A stretch of 64,000 nucleotides of DNA. Source: Propionibacteriaceae bacterium (lineage in GTDB: Bacteria > Actinomycetota > Actinomycetes > Propionibacteriales > Propionibacteriaceae). Under the pieces are notes generated by a model. The model was not told where the DNA came from. It was given only the letters and a program-made list of their open reading frames with translations, and did no database searches. The stretch lies in assembly GCA_031285845.1 (NCBI GenBank), contig JAITVK010000012.1:1-64000 (forward strand), written 5' to 3'. Below, piece after piece: positions 26,501 through 36,700 of the stretch; the stretch's first letter is position 1; every line of letters starts with the position of its first letter. The position numbers and the translations under genes were made by a program.

Positions 26501-27393
26501 GGCTGGTGTTGACCTTGGTCCGACGAAACCTGCAGGCGTATTGGCGGGATCGGATGACAGTATTCTTCTCGATGGTGGCGCCGGTGATCATGTTCGTGCT
26601 GTTCGTGGTGTTTTTGCGCAAAACGATGGCGAAAGTCATCGCTGACGCGGTGGGCTCGACGAACATGGATGACTCGTACGCGCTGTGTGACGCGTGGATG
26701 TTCGCCTCGGTGGCGACGGTGGCGACCTTCTCCACATCGTTGGGCATGCTGACAGCTTTTGTGGAGGATCGGGTCACCGGACGTTTCTCCGACTATCTGG
26801 TGGCGCCGATCCGCCGCTGGCAACTGGCGCTGGGCTATGTCCTCGCGGTGTTGTGCGTCTCTTTCGTGATTTCGACCGCGATCTTCTTCGTTGGTCAGGG
26901 CTGGGCGTGGTGGCAAGACCAGGCGGTGTTGAGCGCCACTGAGGACGCCCGAGTGGTTGGTGCGATCTTCGTGTCGAGTCTGGTGTTCTCCGCTTTCAAC
27001 ACGCTGATGGTGACATTCACCTCGACTCAGGGGTCGTACGGCGGGTATTCGATCGTGATGGGTACTGCGATGGGTTTTCTGTCCTTCTGTTATGTCACTC
27101 CGTCGTCACTGTCGCAGACGATCAACTCGGTGTTGAGTAGCTTGCCATTCGCTCAGACTGCCGCGATCATCCGGCTGCCCGCGATGACCCCAGCCGCTGA
27201 CCAGTTCTTGGCCGATCTGCCTGAAGGATCGGTTCGCGACGACGCGATTCGGGATTTGATGACCGCGATCGGCGCTCGATTGACAGTCGACGACCATGTC
27301 CTGTCGACCGCTATGATTTTGGCGATCCTGCTCGCGGTGACGGTTGTGTTGTCGCTGGTGGCGTCGTGGAGGATGGGGCGGATCATTCACTGA
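26497..27393 (+). CDS. ABC-2 type exporter permease, DrrB type
   Basis: 298 residues. A first membrane helix follows YWRDRMTVFFSMVAPVIMFV, and about five more hydrophobic segments follow, the last near the C-terminus before WRMGRIIH. A periplasmic-side loop lies between helices 5 and 6. This is the classic ABC-2 layout pairing with the ATPase whose gene overlaps by ATGA. It ends the lipid-synthase operon; a 349-base gap separates it from the giant surface-protein gene. Confidence 0.92.
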   Translation: MRLVLTLVRRNLQAYWRDRMTVFFSMVAPVIMFVLFVVFLRKTMAKVIADAVGSTNMDDSYALCDAWMFASVATVATFSTSLGMLTAFVEDRVTGRFSDYLVAPIRRWQLALGYVLAVLCVSFVISTAIFFVGQGWAWWQDQAVLSATEDARVVGAIFVSSLVFSAFNTLMVTFTSTQGSYGGYSIVMGTAMGFLSFCYVTPSSLSQTINSVLSSLPFAQTAAIIRLPAMTPAADQFLADLPEGSVRDDAIRDLMTAIGARLTVDDHVLSTAMILAILLAVTVVLSLVASWRMGRIIH

Positions 27394-27742
27394 GCCGTAT
27401 GATCGCCTCGGCGTCCCCGGGTGGCCTCATCGGCCTCAAAGCGAGGTGTTTTACCTTGTAATCAAGGGATTTAGGTTCGCCAGGCCATGGGAGAGTCTTC
27501 CAGGCGACCCGGTTGTTGACCTTGGTCACGCGAAGGTGAGTGGGGTGCGCCGACCAGACTCAGCCTCGGTTATCTGCAATGTTTGAGGTATCGCCCTTCG
27601 AGATTGCATTCTGAATTCATAGATGGCAGACTAGCGATCAATGCCATGGTCTTTCATCATGGTCTAGAGGTGATGTCGTCATGACTGAGTGGGTCGTGCC
27701 GCTCACCTTGAGTATGTATCTCAATTGATTCGGGGGTAACTG
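27394..27742. other. Intergenic region between exporter permease and giant surface protein
   Basis: 349 bases with no credible gene and a visibly lower GC content than the flanking coding sequence. It contains small inverted repeats, CCTTG-TAAT-CAAGG (~27453-27466) and TTGAG-N7-CTCAA (~27710-27726), and a GGGGG ribosome-site candidate before ATG 27743. I could not fix a promoter or terminator with confidence. Confidence 0.5.
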
Positions 27743-30700
27743 ATGCCTAGCAGTTCAGGCGTAGTACACAATGTGAATAGTCCGCATCGAAGGCTCTTCA
27801 AGTCGGTGGCTTCGGTCTCGGCTTTTGTTCTCACCATCGGAGGGGTGTTCCTCGGACAGAGCCTGCAGGCTCCGCTGGCCCAGGCCGCCGAGCCGACGGG
27901 CCATCAAGGCCCGACTCCGCAGTGGGCGAAAGTGTCAAACTGGTCGGCGGTGTGGGATCACCCGCTGAACGAAGACTCGGTCTATTACTCGCTGGACGCG
28001 GCCCATCCGTCCACCGACCAGGATGGGACCGAAGACATTTTGTGGGAGGCCTACGACTGGTCGACCGACATGTCGACGTACAAGACCCGTGCGACGATGC
28101 ACTGGACGGGAACGTCGGCTGGTGGCGGTGACTTCACTGAGTACCAGTTCAGCTCGATGGCCATTGGTCGAATCGGCGGCAAGAAGGACAACCCGAGTGG
28201 GCCGCTGACGGCCTACTTCTGGAGCCGCGACGCCCGCCAGAACAATGGCCCGGCCAGCTGCTCGGAGGGCTACACACCGATCGTTCGGGTGACATCAGGT
28301 GAGTCTGATATCTTCTGGTCCTGCATGCCCGCTCCGAAGGGGGAGGGCAACACCGGTGCTTGGCCGATCGTGACTTCCGATGGTCGCAACGACTCGCTGT
28401 TCAGTGGTGGTGTCGACGCAGGGCATGCCACTGGTGGTGAGATCGATCAGTATTCCGGTGATTTGTACGTCGTGTCGTCCTACCTCGGGCAGGCCGACGA
28501 CAAGGAGCCGGGTTCTGCTGCGGCCAGCGAGGAAGACGCCTGGCGTTTCTCGGTCTGGGATCCTGAGACGGGCTACTTCTCCTTGTCGGGAGCGGTTCAG
28601 CCTGGTGACTGGACGTCTGGGATGTCGACTGCTCCTCAAGAGCGGACCGAGATCTGGACCAACAACGACGGCGGTGGAACCGCCAATCCGTACACTCCAG
28701 CCGACTTTGCCCTGGACGCCGACGGCAACGCCTACATGTACACCGGTGGCGGGGTCACCCCGACCAGCAACGGAAACATGAAGCTGGTCCGTATGGAGCC
28801 GGCCCGCGACGCTGATGGCAACATCGTCGATGGTTCTGCCTCCAACCCGTGGCGCTACTACGTGGTGGAGAACATCTACAAGGAGCATCCCGAGCAGTTC
28901 TGGGACAACGCTGGTGGACAGTACGGCACCTGGGGCAATGCCTTCTTGAATGGCCAGCTGCTCAACGGCGCCGGCACGAGGACCTACAATCTGCCCTCCG
29001 ACGCGCCGTCCAGCGCCGACGGTTGCCTGTCTCGTGAGAGGATGAGTCAGTACACCAATCCAGTTCCTGGTCCTGATTGCTCGGGCAGTGGGTATGCCTA
29101 CCCGGGCACGACCAACATGGTGAAAGTCGATCCGCTGTCGGCGACGGCGAAGATCGTCTACTCGACGAACAACCAGAACCAGCCTGATCCGATCAGTTCT
29201 GTGGCTCGCGATAACGCCTCATCTCAGCAAGCCATGATCATCCGTGGCACCCTTTACAACGACCTCAACGGCGATGGCCAGATCTCGTCCGACGAGCCAG
29301 GGTTGGCCAAGCAGACCGTGGCCTTGTACGACTCGGCCGGGGTGCTGAAGTCGACTCAGAAGACCGACTCCACGGGCAAGTATTCGTTCTTGACCTCCGG
29401 AGTGGGTGGCACGACGTACTACGTGCGTCCGGTTCAAATCCAGGCTCCGATGGCCGACGGCGTCACCATGACGAACGCCGTTCAGACCTGGGGGGCTGGA
29501 TCGCAGTCCTCGGGCAACACCGCAGCCATTCAATGTGGCGCGCAGACTGTGACCTCGTCAGCGGGAGCGGCCTGCTCCGGCGCGATCTCGGCCTATACCA
29601 ATCCTGACCCCGCGCTGACAGCGCTGGGTTCCACGAGCCAGGCCTCGACCTGGCTCAGCTATGCCACAGTCACTCTGGCGACCTCGACCTCCGTGCCGAC
29701 CGCCGATTTCGGCTTCACGACACAGGGCTCCTACGGTGACGCGGCTGCCGGACCGATGACGACCAACGTCCCCAGCCATGTCAACGGGGTCACCGACGAA
29801 CTGCACCTGGGGGCTAGTCTCGGATCGTACGCCGGACCGGCCAACGACAATGCGGCCCACAACGCCACCGATGATGGCGTCGGCGTGGCCACGAAGACAC
29901 TGGGCGATCTCGCTCTGCAAGATCAGCTGTTGGCTGCGACCAAGAGCTATCCGCTGGCGGTCGACGTGACCGGAGCCGCTGCCGCTCAAGCCCAACTTGA
30001 GGGTTGGACGACCAACCTGGCGGGCGACGTTTGGAACCAGGCGGCCAGTTGGACCGCCTCCGGCGCGACGCCGGATCCCTCGTTCCAGTATCAGGGGTCT
30101 GGTTCGGTGTCGGGCAGCCCAACTGTTCAAATGCGTGTCAACGCGTCGACGGCGACGGCCACTGTCCCCGACAATGCGAAGAGCGAGTACTCCGGCGCAG
30201 TCGATTCGACCGCGCCTTGGGCCAGCCAAGGTGAGATCGAGGATTATTCCTTCGGTGTGACCGACTCGGTCTACCGTCCCGCGGTCGAGTACTCCGGGCA
30301 GACAGCCGTCGACTTCCAGGTGAATGGTCAGACCCTGACCGCTGGTGCTCAGACCGGCGTCGTGGCGGGAACCCCCAAGGCCGCCACTGTTGGTCAGGTC
30401 ACGACTGTCACCGCGACAACCGGAGCCGGAAACGCTCGTTTCAAGAGCGCCACGGTGTCCGACACGGTCACCGGCCAGGTTCTGGAGGCGACAGTCACCC
30501 CGTCAGGTAATGGCGCTTCGGTCAGCTTCACCGCCCAGTCCGGTGGTGACGTGACCGTGTTGTTCTCGTATTCGTCGCCGGTCGATCCGGGCAAATCCTC
30601 GCTGAAGGTCGAGCCGCCGTCCCAGGTTGTCGGTGGTCAGATCCAGGCGATCGCGACGATTCGCGACACTGAGGGCTCTGCGGTGACGAACGAACTCGTG

Positions 30701-33700
30701 ACTTTCTCGAACAAGACCCCGTCCTTGGTGACGATGACGGATCCGACCACAGGTCAGCCCGCCACCACATGCACCACCGGCGCTGACGGTCAGTGCTACC
30801 TCAACGTGTCGTCCAACACGGCCGGGGTCTACCCCGACGAGGTCTCGGCCACGGTCAAGAGTGGTTCGACCGGCCAGCAGGAGGAGGTGTCGGATTCACC
30901 GCAGACAGTGACCTTCACCAACGATGGTGCGGATCCGGAGCATTCTGATCTGGTCGTGACACCAGCCGGGCCGCTGCCTGCTGGGGTTGGAGTTGGTAAC
31001 ACCTACACGGCGACAACCACCACGCGGGACAAGCTCGACAACCTCGTCCCCGGCGCAGTTGTGACCCTCGAGGTGACGTACGCCGATGGCTCAGCGGTCA
31101 ACCCTGAGTGGACCAAGCTGTCCGCCACGACGTGCACTACCGGCGACGATGGCAAGTGCGCCGTGACGTTGACCAGCTACAAGGCCGGTGATTTCGTGAT
31201 TCATTCGCGGATCCCGAACGCTTCGGGAACTTTGACCGATGTTCGCAACTCCCCGGCGTCGGTGAAGTACGTCGCTGGTCCGCCCGACGAGAATCCGGAC
31301 GATCCGATCTGTGTCGACTCGGCTGGCGGGACGAAGCTGACGGCCACTCCTGAGGTTCCAGTCAACGGAACGGCCACTGCCACCGCGTATGTCACCGACA
31401 GCTACTGCAACCCAGTCGGCGATGGTGTGGCGGTGAACTTCGGCGTCGACAAGAACGCCACGTTCGTTCCGGCCGGAACCACGCCGCAGGCGACCAGTGC
31501 CGTCACCGGCGCTGACTCCAAGGCGATCGTCAAGTTGACAGACGGCACACCCGAGACGGTCAACGTCTCGGCCGATCTGGGCCCGAACCGCGCCCTGAAC
31601 GGTTCCCCCGCTCCGGTGACCTTCACACCTGGTCCTGGCCCGTGCGCCTCGACGTCGCTGTTCAAAGTGACACCGACTGCGGTGGCCACTGACAAGATCA
31701 CCTGGGTCACAGCCGATGGTGTCGACGCGTACACAGGCGTCATCACGGCCAAGACCTGCGACGGCGTGCTGTTGCCGGATCTGGATCCGACAGTGTTCAC
31801 GCTGACCCCAGCGGCCGGCGACGACGTGGTGGTGTCTGACATCGCCAACACGGGCAACGGCACCTACACTGCGACGATGACCTCGACCAAAGCCACGGCG
31901 CTGGACAAGGCGACCCAGGCCACGGTCAAGGCTGAAGTGGGCGGAGAGCAGATCGGCCAGGACGAGTTGATCCCGTTCAAGGCCGGTGCGGCCTCCGCTG
32001 AGAAGTCGACGCTGACCGTGGACCACACCACTCGTACGACAGGTCAGCCTGTGACGGCCACGGCGACGGCGTTGGACGCCTTCAATAGCCTAGTCGGCGA
32101 GGGTGTGAAGTTCACCTTCAAGGTCGATGACGCCAACGGCTCGGCCGCGGTCGATCCGCTCGAGTGCACCACTGACGCGTCGAGCACCTGCTCGGTCAAG
32201 GTGAACGACACCGAAGCGGAGACGGTCGTGTTCCACGGTCTGCTCGGCTCCACCGACATCGGCGGTGGCGGTGACCCCGCTCTGGCTTCGCCGAAGACGC
32301 TGACCTTCACCGAAGGTCCGGTTTCAGCGGAGATGTCGACCCTCGTGGTCGACCGCGAGACTCAGGTCGTCGGCCAGAACATCACGGCCACGGCCACCGC
32401 GAAGGACGCCGCAGGAAAAACCCTCGGCGCTGGTACGACTTTCAGCTTCACCACTGAAGACGCTGATGGTTCGGCCACGTTGTCGGCCGCTACCTGCACC
32501 ACGGATGCCAGTGGCACCTGCTCGGTCACCATCACCGACACCAAGGTCGAGAAAGTCACTTTGCATGGCACAGTGAACGGTCAAGAGATCGGCGGCGGCG
32601 GGGATCCCGCCCTGAAGTCGCCGAAGCTGCTCAACTTCACGCATGGGCCGGTTGACCCTGACAAGAGCCATGTTACCGTGGATCCGACAGTTCAGACGGC
32701 TGGTTCCCCGGTGACGGTGACCGTGACCGTGCGCGACTCGTACGACAACCCGATCACCGACTTGACGAAGGAAGATTTCGTGATGACCGGCACTTCTGCT
32801 GGTCTGCCCGATCTCACCTTCGGCGACTGGAGTTCCTTGCCGGACGGTTCGTACACCTACTACCCGACGACGTCGTACCTGGTGGGGACGTTCACGGTGG
32901 GTGCGACAGTCACTGGTGTGGAGTTGACGGACAAACCGACGGTGAAATTCATTCCTGGCAAGGTGTGCGTCACCAACTGTGAGCCGATCGACGTGCCTGG
33001 GACCCCCGAGGTGGAGTCTGACACTCATCGGACCGCTCTAGTCATGATCGTCAACGACATGGCGGCTGACGGCAAGGCTCAGGACGTTGCTGAAGGGTCG
33101 GCGTACGATCACTATGGCAACATCGTTCCGGACGCCGTCTTCACGGTGACCGATGCCACCACTGGCGCGCTGGCGGGCAAACTGAACCCGGCGACGCAGA
33201 CCTCTGAGCCGACCGGTGACGACGCCAAGACGACCGTTGCCTGGACCTCGACCACGGTGGGTGTTTATTCAGCCAACGCCAAGGTCACGTCCGGTGATCG
33301 TACGGAGGTGTTGGATGTGCCGACTCCGGCCAAGAACGGTGTGAATTCGATTCGGTTCGTTCAAGGCAACATCTCCGCTGAGAAGTCTCAGCTGATCATC
33401 ACCCCGGATCACGCGCAAGTCGTCGGGTCGGTGTTCGAGGCCAAGGCCTTGATCGTTGATGACAATCGCAATCCGATCGCTGGCGCGGTCGTGACCTTCT
33501 CGGTGGATTCGCAGTGGAAGGAAGACACACAAGCGGCGCAATTGAGCGATTTCACCTGTCAGACTGGCGCCGATGGCACCTGCTTGGTGACGGTGACCAG
33601 CCACTTCGCTGGTGACTACCAAGTCCATGCGACAGTGCCGACGGCGAGCAACCCGGCCGCTGAGCTGGGGGGCGACGGTGATCCGACCAGGTCCAGTCCG

Positions 33701-36700
33701 CAAACGATCACGTTCTTCGCTGGCGATGTCTGCAACCCCAAGGTTGAGCAGTGCCAGTCGGAGGACAATCCGGACACTCCTGAGGTCGACGAGTCGAAGA
33801 ACGCCACCTCTGTCACGGTGGATCCGAACAACGCCAAGGCTGATGGTGTCGATCATGACGGCATCGTCGTCACGACGGTTGACAAGTACGGCAACCCGGT
33901 GGAAGACGCCACGGTGGAGTTCGCGACGTCAGACAAGGATCTGGCCTTGAAGGCCACCTCGGTCCAGACCGACGTGGAAGGTAAGGGCACGGTCTTCGCG
34001 ACCTCCACGGTCGCCGGGGAGCACAAAGCTAACGTGACGGTCGACGGCAAGGACTTGCCGCAATCACCGGTGACGTTGACCTTCATCGCTGGCGATTTGG
34101 GTGGCCTGCGCCTGACAATCGATCCGATGACCTCGCAAGAGGTGGGCTCCACCTTCGCCATCACGGCGTCAGCGACCGATCCTCAGGGCAATCCTCTCCA
34201 GGTGTCAGTAGCGTTCGACCTGCCGGAGAACCTGACCACGACTGATGGGGCCGAAACTACGACCTGCGCGACCAGCGATCAAGGGCTGTGCACTATCAAG
34301 GTCACGTCGACCAAGGTTGGTTCGTACCCCGTGGTGGGCACGGTCGGTTCGCTGACATCGAACTCTGTGACTGCGGAGTTCACTCATGGGCCGGTTGATC
34401 CTCTTCATAGCACGGCCGAGTTGATCCGAAACGGCGCCGCCTATAACGGTGTCGATCACAACATCGTCAAGGTGACTGCGCGGGACCGTTACGACAACCC
34501 AGTTCCGGGCGCGGCAGTGTCATCGACTCCGGTAGCCGGCAAGGCCGATGCGCTGACGATTCAGCCGGACATCGCTCCGACTGGTCAGGACGGCACGACG
34601 GAGATTTGGTACTCCTCGACCACGAAGGGCGACAAGACCGTTGATGTGACGATCAACGAGACGGTCACCCCGACAGGTTCCCCGGTCACGATGTACTTCG
34701 GTGACGTCGTCGATCCTGGCAAGTCGAGTTGGACGATCGCTCCCGATGGTCCGCTGATGGTGGGCACAGGCTCAGACTCGACGTACACCTTGACCGCGAC
34801 CCTGCGGGATAAGGACGGCCGGCCGGTTCAAGGTGCTGCGGCGAGCTTCGCCATCGACCATGACCAGGCCTCGACTACCTGGACGCCTGACACGCAGTAC
34901 TGCGTCAGCAATGCGCAGGGTGTGTGCTCGGTGACGGTGTCCTCGACCAAGGCCGGGACCTTCGCCTTCACGGCCTCCGTGGCCACCGGCCAGATCGGCT
35001 CGGCACAGGGACGCTCCTGGACGCCAGGTCCGGTGTGCGCAGAGTGCTCGAAGGTCACCGTGATCGACGATAACGCTGTCGCTGACGGCAATGCCCGCGA
35101 CATCGCTCTGGTGGAGGCGTACGACCAGTACAACAACCCGGTTCCCGGGCAGACGGTTGTGACCACACCTGGCGACGACCTGTTGATCGCTCAGAGTGGT
35201 ATCAAGGCCACCGGTGAAGACGGCAAGACGACGATTTGGTACTCGTCGACCAAGGCTGGGGAGCACCTGGCGAAGGTCGCGATCGGTCCGAACAAGGTCG
35301 AGCCCGCCTTCCCCGGCGCTGCTTCGCCCGCGAAGCTTCACTTTGTGGCTGGCGACGCCGATCCGGAGCACTCCTTCCTGACGGTGGATCCGCATGAGAC
35401 GGTCGTGGACGGCTCCGTCACCGCTAAGGCGACGATCCGGGACGCCTTTGACAACATGGTGCCCGATGAGCCGGTGACCTTCACGGTCGACGGGCTGGGA
35501 TTCTTCTCGACCCTTGATCGGGCCGCGGCGAACCAGACCACCAGCTGCACCACCGGTGAGGATGGAACCTGCCAAGTCACCTTGACTGACCACAAGGCTG
35601 AGACGGTCAACGTCCATGCCACGATCATGACCGGTGATCCGACTGAGACTGCGGTGGCGACCGACATCAAGGATTCGCCACAACCGGTCAAGTTCACCGC
35701 CGGCGATGAGTCGCCCACCTGTGTGGATCCCGCCACTGGCAAGCCCGGCGAAGGATCGACGCTGAAGGTCGATCCGACGACGCTGAACACCGGCCAGCAG
35801 ACCACCGCCACGGCTCACCTGGTGGACAAGTACTGCAACCCGGTCGGCCCTGGTCGCTCGGTGGAGTACACGGTCAACGGTGATGGTGAGTTCGTTGGTG
35901 ACGGTGTCACCGGGCAGACGGTCACTGTGAAGACCGATGGCGACAGCAATGCCGTGATCAAGATCACAGATCAGACCCCAGAGAAGGTCCTGGTCCACGC
36001 CACGATCAATGACAAGGCCTCGGGCAACCCCAAGGCTGACATCACTGGTTCGCCAGCCGAGGTGACCTTCACCGACGGTGACAAGCCGAACCCACCGGTC
36101 ATCACGGATCCGGAGGATGAGACGCTGACCAACGACAACACGCCGCAGATCAGCGGCACCAGCGATGAGCCTGGCGACGTGGTGACTGTCAAGGACGGCG
36201 ATGGTTCGACCATCTGCACCGCGACGGTTCAAGGCTCTGGGACCAAGGGAACGTGGAGTTGCACCCCGGACAAGCCCATGACTGATGGTCGTCACGAGGT
36301 GACCGCAGTTCAGGAAGATCCGGCCGGCAACGTCTCCGATCCGTCCAACCAGGTTTCGATCATCATCGACACCATCCCACCGCATGCTCCGACTATTGAC
36401 ACGGCCAATGGTGAAGAGATCGGTGGAACGGTTCCCGACACGCCGGAGAATCCTCTGGATCCGGGCACGACGGTGACTGTGACCGATGACGATGGCGATG
36501 AGATTTGCACGGCAGAGGTTCAAGATGACGGCACGTGGAGCTGCTTGACTCCTGATGGAACGCCCAGTGGTCCGATTCACGCGGTCGCGACCGACCCGGC
36601 GGGCAATGTCTCGGATGAGACAACTCGGGATCTCGACACCACGCGTCCGGATCCGCCGCTGGCTCAGTCCCCCAATGGGTCCGAGGTGACAGGGTCGGGC

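Noticed and set aside
27394..27742. Riboswitch or small RNA upstream of the surface-protein gene
   Set aside because: Only short inverted repeats; no known riboswitch core could be recognised.
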